Below, one piece after another: positions 39,128-48,449 of a stretch of DNA of 64,000 nucleotides (position 1 is the stretch's first letter; each line of letters opens with the position of its first letter). The notes below the pieces were generated by a model. The model saw only the letters and a program-made list of their open reading frames with translations, was not told the DNA's origin and did no database searches. The stretch lies in contig JALCLH010000011.1 of assembly GCA_022647765.1 (NCBI GenBank), positions 62,001 to 126,000 on the forward strand, in the 5' to 3' direction. A program made the position numbers and the translations under genes. Source of the DNA: Acidipropionibacterium sp. (lineage in GTDB: Bacteria; Actinomycetota; Actinomycetes; Propionibacteriales; Propionibacteriaceae).

Positions 39128-40366
39128 TCACTCCTTCTGATGGCGCGGCGACCCTGCGCGCCGCGCATGGCCCAGCACCCCGGTGGCGATCCCGATCGCC
39201 AGACCGGCCAGCCCGGCGCCGACGGCCACCAGGATCTGCGGACGCCCCCAGGCCGGTCTCGGCGTCCTCGTCGAGTCGAGCTGCTGGCCGTGCGGAACCG
39301 GGCGCCCCTGAGAGGCGGCCGCCGCGACGGTGTTCGCGCGTTTGGCGACGGCGTCCAGGGTGGCGGCGAGCAGCTGGGTGGTGTACTTCCGATGGGTCGG
39401 GAGTCCCTGCGCCAGCTCGGAGTCGAAGGTGGACTGCATGGTGAGGATCCGCGTCATCGCCGGGGTCGCGTCGCACACCGGATCCCCCGACAGGCAGACC
39501 GAGTAGGTGTTCGGATATGCGGTGGCCGGGATGAGCGCGTGGTGCTTGGTCACGGCGGCGCGCGCCTGGACCAGGTTGTAGGAGCCGTTGTGGATGTCGA
39601 TGGTGGTCTGGATGAGGGTCTTGACCTGGGTGTCCCGGTTCCCGCCGACCTGTTCGACCCGTCCCCGCAGGTAGTACAGCAGGGCCGACAGACCGATCGA
39701 GGTGAGCGGCGCCGTGCCGGAGAGCTCCTGGGCGTTCTGGCCGGGGTGATGGTCCGGGTTCCCGGCCAGTATCGCCCCGGCCAGGCGACTGCTGGTGTCG
39801 GTGCGGGCCAGCGCCTCGGTGATCGCCTGGGCTCCCTGGGAGAATCCGGCCAGCACCACCCACTCCTTCGGGCATCGCTTCGACTGGCCGGTGAGCAGGG
39901 CGGACAGTCTCTCGGCGCCGATCCTCGCGGAGTCGAAATAGGGGGTCGAGGGCATCGGGTCGTCGAGCAGCAAGGCGCTCATCGACGCCGACTTCAGGGT
40001 CAGCGGATCGGCCGCCGGATAGTCGAGCCAGACCTGACGGACGGTGCCCCTGCCGGCCCATCGGCTGGCCAGGCCGTCGCGGATCCCGGTGACGGTGGTC
40101 CCGTAGGGGGCCGTCTCGCCCGAGCCGCGCACCCCGACGAACATCAGGGAGGCGCAGGGCTGGCTGGAGGCATTCCCCGAGGCGACCGGCGCCGATCGCC
40201 AGCCGGAGCCTGGGTCCCCCGGGTCCGCCGCCGCGGCTGTCGGGGCGGCGAATGCCGGGACGCCGAGCAGAACCAGGGCCATCAGGAGACCGGCCAACCT
40301 GGCTCCCACCCTCCCGAGGCGATGTCGCGGGCAGACAGGAAGCCGGAAAACCATGTCCCCAGTCAA
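39128..40366 (-). CDS. Secreted cutinase-family serine hydrolase
   Basis: Signal peptide; PCASLMFVGVRGSGETAPYG; nucleophile elbow VVLAGFSQGAQAI; C-terminal TM. Confidence 0.85.
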   Translation of the reverse strand: MTGDMVFRLPVCPRHRLGRVGARLAGLLMALVLLGVPAFAAPTAAAADPGDPGSGWRSAPVASGNASSQPCASLMFVGVRGSGETAPYGTTVTGIRDGLASRWAGRGTVRQVWLDYPAADPLTLKSASMSALLLDDPMPSTPYFDSARIGAERLSALLTGQSKRCPKEWVVLAGFSQGAQAITEALARTDTSSRLAGAILAGNPDHHPGQNAQELSGTAPLTSIGLSALLYYLRGRVEQVGGNRDTQVKTLIQTTIDIHNGSYNLVQARAAVTKHHALIPATAYPNTYSVCLSGDPVCDATPAMTRILTMQSTFDSELAQGLPTHRKYTTQLLAATLDAVAKRANTVAAAASQGRPVPHGQQLDSTRTPRPAWGRPQILVAVGAGLAGLAIGIATGVLGHARRAGSPRHQKE

Positions 40367-40481
40367 CCAGCCAGACCCAGGGCTGCTCTCAGCACGGGGA
40401 AGGTGAACATTTCACTCGCATAAGGAAGCCGATCACAGGACGCAGCAGCGATCCGGTCCTTACGCGATGCTTCTATGTCTG

Positions 40482-41579
40482 TCAAGCCGCTGCCACCACC
40501 TGTGCCGGCTCATCAGCGCAGACCGGGTGTGCACGGTTCAACAACCTCCAGATACTGCGGGCCACATACCGCTTCAAGCACCTCCAGATCTCAGTACGAG
40601 TCCGACCCTGCCTGGTGCGCCGCTCCACATACTCCCGGGTCGCCTGATCCCCCCGGGCCCGAGTCATCACGATCCGGTACAACGCCGCATTCAACCGCCG
40701 ATCCCCACCCCGGTTCAACCGGTAGCGCACCGTCTTGCCCGAGGACGCCGCCACCGGAGAGACCCCGGCCAGCGCGGCGAACCCCGCCTCACTGCGGATC
40801 CGTCCCGGACGCGACCACGCCGAGATGATCACCGCGGCACTGACCGGGCCCACCCCGAACAGGTCCAACAGTTCGGGGGCCACCGCACCCACCAGGCCGT
40901 CGATGGCGGCCAGGTTGGTCTTCAACTGCGCGTCAAGGTCGGTGACCCGCCTGGCCAGGCGCACGGCCTCGGCGCGCGCGGTCGCCTCCCCGATCCGGTC
41001 ACCGGCACGCTCGCGCCAGCGGGCCACCTCCGCGATCTGGGTGCCGGTCAACGTGTGGCGGGCATCGGCGCCCAGGTCGAAGCGGCGCAGCAGGCCGGTC
41101 AGGGTGCAGATCGCGGCACTGCGCTCGTGGTTCATCTGCTCGCGGGCGCAGGTGAGGACCTCCAGGCCCTGGCCGGTCTGGCCCGAGCGCCAGTCCCGCA
41201 ACCGGGACATCCGGGTGGCCGCGGCACTGGAGGCTGCGGCGACCGCGTCGATCGGGTCGGTCTTGGGGCCCCCGGCCCGATGCGGGGTGGGGGCCTCGGT
41301 GACCCGGTAGCCGGCCCCGGTGAGCCGGTCGGCGATGGTGGCCCCGTAGGAGCCGGTGCACTCGGCCGAGATCAGGACCTGGTCTGGTCCGGTGCTGGTG
41401 CGCCGCCCGATCCAGTCGAGGGCCCGGGCCAGTCCGGCCGGGTGTGTGGGGAAGGTCTGCTGGTCGGTGATGCGGCCGGTGGTGGTGTCCAGGATCGCGT
41501 AGGAGTGGGTGGCGGCGTGGGTGTCGATGCCCACGATCCACCGGTAGCGGTCTGCGGTGAGGGGTTGCATACTGGGCAT
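40482..41579 (-). CDS. IS110-family (DEDD / Transposase_20) recombinase
   Basis: RYRWIVGIDTHAATHSYAILD; LISAECTGSYGATIADRL; DLFGVGPVSAAVIISAWSRPGRIRSEAGFAALAGVSPVAASSGKTVRYRLNRGGDRRLNAALYRIVMTRAR. Confidence 0.95.
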   Translation of the reverse strand: MPSMQPLTADRYRWIVGIDTHAATHSYAILDTTTGRITDQQTFPTHPAGLARALDWIGRRTSTGPDQVLISAECTGSYGATIADRLTGAGYRVTEAPTPHRAGGPKTDPIDAVAAASSAAATRMSRLRDWRSGQTGQGLEVLTCAREQMNHERSAAICTLTGLLRRFDLGADARHTLTGTQIAEVARWRERAGDRIGEATARAEAVRLARRVTDLDAQLKTNLAAIDGLVGAVAPELLDLFGVGPVSAAVIISAWSRPGRIRSEAGFAALAGVSPVAASSGKTVRYRLNRGGDRRLNAALYRIVMTRARGDQATREYVERRTRQGRTRTEIWRCLKRYVARSIWRLLNRAHPVCADEPAQVVAAA

Positions 41580-41639
41580 TGGCGATGCTCCTCGACGTGT
41601 TGGGAACGGTGTCGCTGTCGGCGCCGGCTCGTACGGTGT

Positions 41640-41862
41640 GATCGCGGGGCAACTCTGTCATCGGTCACGCTCCCACCGGGTGTGGGGGTGGACGGGCTTC
41701 TATCAGGTCACCGCGGTCGGGCGGGCCGGTGCCGTCATCGGGGGCCTGGATGGACACATCGCGTAATGGGCACCCCATTGTTGTGTGGGGGCCGGAGTGA
41801 TATGGGGTCACGTCCAGGCATCCGGTGACGACACCCAGCCTGCCAGTCGGTCCCAGACCGAC
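41640..41862 (-). ncRNA. Putative IS110 bridge RNA: 5' stem-loop, target-binding loop, donor-binding loop
   Basis: 5' hairpin GTCGGTC/GACCGAC (41846-41862); target loop closed by GCCTGGA/TCCAGGC (41744-41750/41813-41819) with guides at 41795-41804 and 41759-41766; donor loop closed by 41640-41647/41711-41718 with guides at 41696-41703 and 41654-41658. Confidence 0.85.
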
Positions 41863-41903
41863 CACCACCAGACTTACAGAGTGAAATGTTCACTCGCCAC
41901 CGA

Positions 41904-42365
41904 TCAGTCGACCTGGAAGGTTCCGGTGACCGAGGCCTGATCGAGCTCGGTGGTGTGGATGGCGAACCGCACCTGCACATTCGCGGCATCATCGGCGGCA
42001 TCCAGGTGTGCCGACGGCATCGCGTGCACGGTGTGGATGTAGCGGTGCGCCGGACCCGCTGGCGGGAACGGCCCGGAGTAGCCCGGCTCCTGGGCGTCAT
42101 TGACCCACTGACGCACCCCGGCCGGCAGCGGCCCGCCCTCGGGAATCTCGGTGACATCCGCCGGGATGTCGGCCAGGATCCAGTGCCAGAACCCCGAACC
42201 GGTCGGAGCATCGGGATCGTAGATGGTGATCGCATAGGACTTCGTGCTGGACGGGCCACGGGTCCAGGACAGCTGCGGGATGACATTGCGCCCGCCGACA
42301 CTGGCGTGGGCGTAGCTGAGGTCGATCGGCTCGCCCTCGGTGATGGAGGTGCTGGTGAGTTCCAT
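41904..42365 (-). CDS. YbhB/YbcL-family PEBP (Raf kinase inhibitor-like) protein
   Basis: IPQLSWTRGPSSTKSYAITIYDPDAPTGSGFWHWILADIPADV..GYSGPFPPAGPAHRYIHTVHAM. Confidence 0.9.
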   Translation of the reverse strand: MELTSTSITEGEPIDLSYAHASVGGRNVIPQLSWTRGPSSTKSYAITIYDPDAPTGSGFWHWILADIPADVTEIPEGGPLPAGVRQWVNDAQEPGYSGPFPPAGPAHRYIHTVHAMPSAHLDAADDAANVQVRFAIHTTELDQASVTGTFQVD

Positions 42366-42523
42366 GGCTCGTCCTTCCTCGATGCTGCTGATGGATGGTG
42401 CGCGAATGGTGCTGCGCTGAGCACTCTGTGCTCAACGATCCGTGCTCAACAATCTGTGCCTATCATGCCGCGCCCGATCCGGGAGACCGCGCCTGCGTCG
42501 CGCGACCACGGAGTTCGCAAAGG

Positions 42524-45118
42524 TCAGTCCATCCGGGCGAAGGCCCGGGTCCGCAGCACCAGATCGTCGGCCTCGTCGCACTCGTCCAGGTCGACGGTGG
42601 CGGCGATCGACCAGTCGTGGTTCCCCTCCGGATCGTCGATGATCTGGCGCACCAGCCAGATCCGCGAGCCGTCCCGGGAGGGCTCCTTCTCGATCATCAG
42701 CAGCGCCGGCGACCGGGCGTCGGGCCCGTCGTTGAGCTCCTCGTGCTCGTCCCAGTAGGCGCCCAGGGCGTCCTCCCAGTCGCGGGCCCGCATCCGCGAC
42801 CCCTCGGGCTCCAGTGCGGCCAGCCCCTCGAAGTCGTCGTCGGCGGCCAGGATCACCTTGCGGAACATCGCATTGCGCAGCGCCACCCTGAAGGCCCGTT
42901 GGTTGGAGCTGAAGGTCCGCACCGGGCGGACCTCCTCGGCCCCCTCCTCATCCACCGGATGGGTGAGCGCCTCCCACTCGTCGATGAGGGAGGAGTCGGT
43001 GGTGCGGACCACCTCGCCGAGCCAGGAGATGATGTCCTCCAGCTCCTCGGTCCGCTCGGCCTCCGGAACGGTCTGGCGCAGCGCACGGTAGGCGTCGGTG
43101 AGGTAGCGCAGCACCAGGCCCTCGGAGCGCTGCACCTTGTAGAAGGCGCAGAACTCGCCGAAGGTCATCGCCCGCTCGTACATGTCGCGGACGATCGACT
43201 TGGGCGACAGCGCGTCGGCCGGCACCCAGGGGTGGGCCGGGGAGAAGATCTCGAACAGGGCGTCGAGGGTCTCCTCCAGCGGCTTGGGCCATTCGACCTC
43301 GTCGAGGGCCTCCATCCGCTCCTCGTAGTCCAGCCCCTCGGCCTTCATCTCACCGATGGCCTCGCCGCGCGCCTCGTGCTGTTGGGCGAAGAGCACCGCC
43401 ATCGGATTGTCGAGGGTGGCCTCGATCACCGAGACGACGTCCAGGGCGTGCTCGGGGGACTCGGGATCCAGCGTCTCGATGGCCTCTGCGGCGAAGGAAC
43501 TCAGCGGCTGGTTGAGGGCGAAGTCCTCCTGCAGCTCCTCGCTCATCGCATAACGGCGCCCGCCCGCGGTCGGCCCGTCCAGCCGGTGCACCACCCCGGA
43601 TCTCAGCAGCGCATGACCCAGCTGGAGGGCCCGCTTGTAGAGCCGGCGCCGCTCCCGCGGATTGGCCGTGGCGCCGTCGACCAGGTGCTTCACCGCGACG
43701 ACGGTGTCCTCGTCGCGGGACAGCAGGTTGAGCAGCATCGCGTCGGTGATCCGCATCCGGGCGTGCAGGATCTCCGGCGTCGAGTCGATGAGTTTGCGGA
43801 AGGTCTCCTCGTCGTAGTTGACGAATCCCTCGGGGGCCTTGTGCTTCTGGATCCGGCGGGCCTTCTTGGCGTCCCCGCCGGCCTTGGCAAGGGCTTTCGC
43901 GTTGGCGACGGCGTGCTCGGGGGCCTGCCCGACGACATAGCCGACGGTGTCGAAGCCGGCCCGCCCGGCCCGCCCGGCGATCTGGTGGAACTCGCGGGAT
44001 TTCAGCACCCTCATCCGGGAGCCGTCGAACTTGGTGAGGGAGGTGAACATCACCGAGCGGATCGGCACATTGATCCCCACCCCGAGGGTGTCGGTGCCGC
44101 AGATCACCTTGAGCCGCCCCCGCTGGGCCAGGGTCTCCACCAGACGCCGGTACTTCGGCAGCATCCCGGCGTGGTGCACCCCGATCCCGGCGGTGATGAA
44201 TTTGCGCACCGTGGAGCCGAATCCCTTGGAGAATCGGAAGTCGGCGATCTCGGCGGCGATCTCGCGGCGCTCCCCGGTGCTCACCAGCTTCACCGAGGTG
44301 AGCGACTGGGCTCGCTCCAACGCCTGCTTCTGGGAGGGGTGGACGATGTAGACCGGCGCCTTGCCGTCGTCGACGAGGCTCGCGATGGTCTCGTGGTCGG
44401 GCTCCATCGACCACTCGTAGAGCAGCGGCACCGGGCGGGTGACGCCGGTGATCACCTCGGTGGGCCGGCCGGTGGCGTCGGTGAGGTTCTCGGCGAGCTG
44501 GGAGACGTCGCCCAGGGTGGCGCTCATGATGATCTGCTGGGCCTGGGGCAGCTCGGTGAGGGGGACCTGCCAGGCCCAGCCGCGGTCCGGGTCTCCGATG
44601 AAGTGGAACTCGTCCATCACCACCTGGTCGACCATCGCGTGCCGGCCCTCGCGCAGGGCGATATTGGCGAGGATCTCAGCGGTGCAGCAGATGATCGGGG
44701 CATCGGGATTGACCGAGGCGTCGCCGGTGACCATGCCCACCCGGGAGGCGCCGAAGATCTCGCACAGGGAGAAGAACTTCTCGCTCACCAGGGCCTTGAT
44801 CGGGGCGGTGTAGTAGGAGCGGCCGCCGCCGGCGACGCAGGCGAAGTGCGCCGCGGTGGCGATCAGAGACTTCCCGGAGCCGGTCGGGGTGGTGACGATG
44901 ACATGGGAGCCGGTGACGATGTCGAGCACCGCCTCCTCCTGGTGCTCGTACATCTCCAGGCCGTCGGCGGCGACCGCCCGCTCCAGATGGTCGATGGCCA
45001 TGTCCGGATCGATCGGCCGGGCGCCGGGGGAGTCCCAGCCGCGCGGGCGCTCCCCGCGGTCGGTCCCGACCGGCGGCCGGCCGTCGACCATGTCGTCCAG
45101 TGCCTCGGCCAGTCGCAC
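42524..45118 (-). CDS. DEAD/DEAH-box helicase with C-terminal DUF3516-like region
   Basis: VIVTTPTGSGKSLIA, VVMDEFHF, MSATLGD, HQIAGRAGRAGFD. Confidence 0.92.
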   Translation of the reverse strand: MRLAEALDDMVDGRPPVGTDRGERPRGWDSPGARPIDPDMAIDHLERAVAADGLEMYEHQEEAVLDIVTGSHVIVTTPTGSGKSLIATAAHFACVAGGGRSYYTAPIKALVSEKFFSLCEIFGASRVGMVTGDASVNPDAPIICCTAEILANIALREGRHAMVDQVVMDEFHFIGDPDRGWAWQVPLTELPQAQQIIMSATLGDVSQLAENLTDATGRPTEVITGVTRPVPLLYEWSMEPDHETIASLVDDGKAPVYIVHPSQKQALERAQSLTSVKLVSTGERREIAAEIADFRFSKGFGSTVRKFITAGIGVHHAGMLPKYRRLVETLAQRGRLKVICGTDTLGVGINVPIRSVMFTSLTKFDGSRMRVLKSREFHQIAGRAGRAGFDTVGYVVGQAPEHAVANAKALAKAGGDAKKARRIQKHKAPEGFVNYDEETFRKLIDSTPEILHARMRITDAMLLNLLSRDEDTVVAVKHLVDGATANPRERRRLYKRALQLGHALLRSGVVHRLDGPTAGGRRYAMSEELQEDFALNQPLSSFAAEAIETLDPESPEHALDVVSVIEATLDNPMAVLFAQQHEARGEAIGEMKAEGLDYEERMEALDEVEWPKPLEETLDALFEIFSPAHPWVPADALSPKSIVRDMYERAMTFGEFCAFYKVQRSEGLVLRYLTDAYRALRQTVPEAERTEELEDIISWLGEVVRTTDSSLIDEWEALTHPVDEEGAEEVRPVRTFSSNQRAFRVALRNAMFRKVILAADDDFEGLAALEPEGSRMRARDWEDALGAYWDEHEELNDGPDARSPALLMIEKEPSRDGSRIWLVRQIIDDPEGNHDWSIAATVDLDECDEADDLVLRTRAFARMD

Positions 45119-45172
45119 GATGTCTCCTCCAGGTTGCTCGTCGGGCCCACGCTATCCGACGTACTCCTAAAC

Positions 45173-45328
45173 CCGGCCATATGTGGGCCGGGGGCTGGAT
45201 AATCCACGCCGCGTCCGGAATATGGCCGGATTCAGGACGGCCGGCGCAATGGTCGTCCCGGAAACGGCCATATGTGGCCCGAGGTCTGGATTATCCACGC
45301 GGCGTCCGGTGGATGGCCGGATTCAGGA
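45173..45328. repeat. Two copies of a 64-bp element containing inverted CCGGCCATAT/ATATGGCCGG ends
   Basis: CGGCCATATGTGGGCCGGGGGCTGGATAATCCACGCCGCGTCCGGAATATGGCCGGATTCAGGA at 45174-45237; diverged copy at 45265-45328. Confidence 0.8.
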
Positions 45329-45375
45329 GTATGCCGGTTTGGGGCCCGGTTCGGCGGATGGGCATGATGGGGCCC

Positions 45376-46032
45376 ATGAGTTCTGAGCCGGCGTCCACGG
45401 ACGGGCGCCTTCCCCTCCCCGATCCGGTGCTGGCCTCGCGGATCATCGCGGTGCTGCCCGATGCCGCGGTCGGCGGCCTCTTCGCGCCCCTGGAGGTGAT
45501 GGTCGAGGAGGGTGTCAAGGCCTTCAGCGTGCCGGCCGGGGATACGGCGCGGTTCACCACTCTCACCACGGTCTTCGGCGCCCGCGCCACCTTCGGGGTC
45601 CACGGCCTCGTCGAGATCGACTCGATCGATGCCCTGGTGACCGCCGGAATGTCCTTCTGCCTGCCGGTCGCCGCCTCGGCGGAGCTGCTGGCGGCGCTGC
45701 GCGAGGCCGGCATCCCGGCGGCGCCGGACGCCCTCACCCCGACCGAGGTGCGCGGCGTCTGGGCCCGCGGGGCGGACGCCGTCCAGGTGGTTCCCGCCGA
45801 TCTGGGCGGGGCAAGCTACCCGGACCAGCTGGCCGAACTGGCCCCCGGGGCGGCCTGCGTGCCCCGCGGCGGGGTGGGCAGCTATGCGCTGCGCCAGTGG
45901 CTGAAGGCCGGCGCCCCGGCGGTCTGCCTGGACGAGACCCTGGTCGGCGATGCCTGCGACGGCGGCACGATGCCGGCTCTGCGCGAGCGGTGCCGTTCGA
46001 CTCTCGCGGTGGTCGCCGATCTGAGGGCCTGA
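45376..46032 (+). CDS. KDPG/KHG aldolase-like protein
   Basis: DPVLASRIIAVLPD..GLFAPLEVMVEEGVKAFSVPAG..ALVTAGMSFCLPVA..AVQVVPADLGGASYPDQLAEL. Confidence 0.6.
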   Translation: MSSEPASTDGRLPLPDPVLASRIIAVLPDAAVGGLFAPLEVMVEEGVKAFSVPAGDTARFTTLTTVFGARATFGVHGLVEIDSIDALVTAGMSFCLPVAASAELLAALREAGIPAAPDALTPTEVRGVWARGADAVQVVPADLGGASYPDQLAELAPGAACVPRGGVGSYALRQWLKAGAPAVCLDETLVGDACDGGTMPALRERCRSTLAVVADLRA

Positions 46033-46059
46033 GACGAGACGGTCCTGATCGCCTGAATC

Positions 46060-47046
46060 TCAGTCGAAGAGGTCGTTGGCCCCGTCCCTGGGGCCGGTGT
46101 CGGAGAGGCCGCCGTCGCGGCGACGTCGGATCCAGCGCGCGATCCCCCGGATCACCCAGCCGATCAGGGCCAGTGCGAGCAGCGAGCCCAGCACGATGAG
46201 AAAGGCCATCACCGCGGTGCGACCCCCGAGGGCGGCGACCAGCCCGGGCGGTCCCGGGGAGTTCTGCTGCTGGCCCGCGGCCAGGGGAGACGCCGATCCC
46301 GGGAGCTGGGGAAGGCCGGATTGGTCCGCGGAATCCTGCTGCTGAGCGGTGCCGCTGGTCCCGGAACCGAGCGCCCCGGGACTGACCGGCCCGGAACCCG
46401 CCGGCGTTGAGCCGGACGGCCCGGGCGAGTCTCCTGAGTTCTGCGCGGACGGCACCGGCGACCCGGCCGGGCCCACCACGGTGTAGCGCCAGGTCTGGGA
46501 GACGGGCCGGAACCGGGTGTCGCCGACCAGGCTCGCCCGGATCGTGACGGCTCCCGGGAGGGTGCCGGGCGGAACCTGGATCGCCGCGGTGAAGGCGCCC
46601 AACCGGTCAGTGGCGGAGAACGCCCGGGGGACGTCGTCGAAGGAGCCCTGGATCGCGATCGAGGCCCCGTCGACCGGCCCGCCACGGGAATCGGTGAGTG
46701 TGCCGGTGATCCGGATGATGCTCGTGGGAGCGCCCTGAGCCGGGGCCATCGAGGCAGTCAGGCGTGCCGCCGGCAGGGCCGAGGCAGCGGCGCCGGAGGG
46801 GTCCGGTCGAGTCGAGGCGCCGGAACGGGCAGTGCTGGCATGGGCCGAGGGGGAGGGCGCGGCATCGGCCGCATTCTGAGTCACCGCGGCGAGGGCCGTC
46901 GTGGCACCGATGAGTGCGGCGGCCGCGGCGGCCACCAGCCGCCGCACCAGCTCCCGCCCGCTGCCGCTCACCGAGCCTCCCCACACCCGTCCGAGTATTC
47001 CGACCGCGCCGAGTACCGCGACGCCGACGACCGTTCTCCAGGTCAC
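46060..47046 (-). CDS. Hypothetical secreted/membrane-anchored protein with Ala/Pro/Ser-rich region (GTG start)
   Basis: N-terminal hydrophobic signal, IIRITGTLTDSRGGPVDGASIAIQGSF (Ig/CNA-like), C-terminal TM and RRRR. Confidence 0.55.
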   Translation of the reverse strand: MTWRTVVGVAVLGAVGILGRVWGGSVSGSGRELVRRLVAAAAAALIGATTALAAVTQNAADAAPSPSAHASTARSGASTRPDPSGAAASALPAARLTASMAPAQGAPTSIIRITGTLTDSRGGPVDGASIAIQGSFDDVPRAFSATDRLGAFTAAIQVPPGTLPGAVTIRASLVGDTRFRPVSQTWRYTVVGPAGSPVPSAQNSGDSPGPSGSTPAGSGPVSPGALGSGTSGTAQQQDSADQSGLPQLPGSASPLAAGQQQNSPGPPGLVAALGGRTAVMAFLIVLGSLLALALIGWVIRGIARWIRRRRDGGLSDTGPRDGANDLFD

Positions 47047-47051
47047 CCTAG

Positions 47052-48312
47052 TAGCGTGTCGCGGCTTTTGGTCGTGGAAAGTATGTGAGGCTCGTGTGTG
47101 ACGGGCCTCCTTCCCCCCTCCGGCCCGTCGGAAGGCAGGCCTGTGATGGGTAGGACCAAGTCGCGGCATGTGACGTTGACGTCGGATGAGCGCGAGTATC
47201 TGACCAGACTCGTGCGTACCGGTTCGCACCCGGCGCAGCAGGTACGCCGGGCCCGGATTCTGTTGGAACTCGATGAGGACACCCCGGATCTGGCGGGCCC
47301 GGTACCGACCCAGACCGTGGTGGCCGAGCGTGCCGGGGTGAGCACGGATACTGTCGTGAAGGTCATGAAGGCGTACGCGGAGCGTGGCGGTGACGTGCGG
47401 GAGACCATCATGCGGAAGAAACGCCTGGCTCCGCCGGTCGAGCCGAAAGCCACCGGTGAGGTCGAGGCCCGGCTGATCGCGCTGTCGAAGACTGAACCGC
47501 CGGAAGGCTATGACCGGTGGAGTCTGCGCCTGCTGGAGCGCCATATCCTGCTCATGGACGACATGCCGGCGCTGGACCACTCCACGATCGGGCGGGTGTT
47601 TAAAAAAACAGGCTCAAGCCGCACCTGAGCGAGTACTGGACGATCCCGCCGAAAGCATCCGGGGAATTCGTTGCCCGGATGGAAGACATCCTCGACGTCT
47701 ACACCACACCCTACGATCCGAAACGGCCCGTCATCTGCATGGATGAGAAACCGTTGCAGCTGCTTGATGACATCCGTGACCCGATCCCGATGGACGTCGG
47801 GCGAGTGCGGAAAATCGACTCGGAGTACAAGCGGTGCGGGACGTGTTCGATCTTCGTGTTCGTCGAGCCCTTGAGAGGTTTCCGCCGGGTCAGTGCCCTC
47901 CCGCGACGGACCCGGGTTGACTGGGCTCACGAGGTGGAGCGCCTCCTGACCGTCGACTATCCCGATGCCGGGAAGATCGTGTTGGTCATGGACAACTTGA
48001 ACACGCACTCGCTGGGGTCCCTCTACGAGGCCTTCCAGCCGGCCAAGGCCCGCGCGCTGGCCGAGCGCCTCGAAATCCACTACACCCCGAAACATGGTTC
48101 GTGGCTCAACATCGCCGAGATCGAGCTATCCGCTCTGACTCGGCAATGCCTGAACCGGCGCATACCGGACCTGGACTTCCTCAACCGGGAACTGTCAGCC
48201 TGGGAGCAAGCGACGAACGCGAACCAGCGGCAGGTCCACTGGCAATTCACTACCAGCGACGCTCGCATCAAACTCCGCCACCTATACCCGGAATAATAGA
48301 CGCGACACACTA
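47052..48312 (+). mobile_element. IS630-family insertion sequence (1261 bp)
   Basis: Terminal inverted repeats TAGCGTGTCGCG / CGCGACACACTA; flanking CTAG at 47048-47051 and 48313-48316. Confidence 0.88.
47146..48296 (+). CDS. IS630-family transposase, two ORFs joined by probable programmed -1 frameshift at TTTAAAAAAA (47600-47609)
   Basis: [43 protein letters not shown]2 [53 protein letters not shown] (DDE). Confidence 0.88.
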
Positions 48313-48449
48313 CTAGTGGCGCGGCCGTTCCAGACGGTCTCCCGGCCGCTCGGGCCGACGAAGCGATTGCCGAATGCGGCCATTCGTCGTCGCGGAGTAG
48401 CGGAGTCGCGTCGCACGGAGACCCTGGCGCGCCGCATATGCTCGGGCGC

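Larger units (their letters stand above)
40468..41880 (-). mobile_element. IS110-family insertion sequence, copy 2 (1413 bp), intact
   Basis: Intact transposase; GA (TC on transposase strand) at both junctions (40466-40467 and 41879-41880); inserted at same palindrome position as copy 1. Confidence 0.92.
40402..41893. repeat. Palindromic repeat family A, copy 4, split by IS110 copy 2
   Basis: Left arm GGTGAACATTTCACTCGCATAAGG at 40402; right arm CCTTACGCGA (40458-40467) / GTGAAATGTTCAC (41881-41893). Confidence 0.9.

Noticed and set aside
40468-41880. Classification of the IS110 element in the IS1111 subgroup
   Set aside because: Long non-coding segment is upstream of the transposase and the downstream end is only ~15 bp, with no subterminal inverted repeats seen; fits the IS110 group
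42418-42466. Short repeats GTGCTCAACRATC upstream of the PEBP gene
   Set aside because: Only two short copies; insufficient to claim a regulatory site
42395-45202. 935-aa plus-strand ORF
   Set aside because: Antisense shadow of the helicase gene, which carries unmistakable DEAD-box motifs
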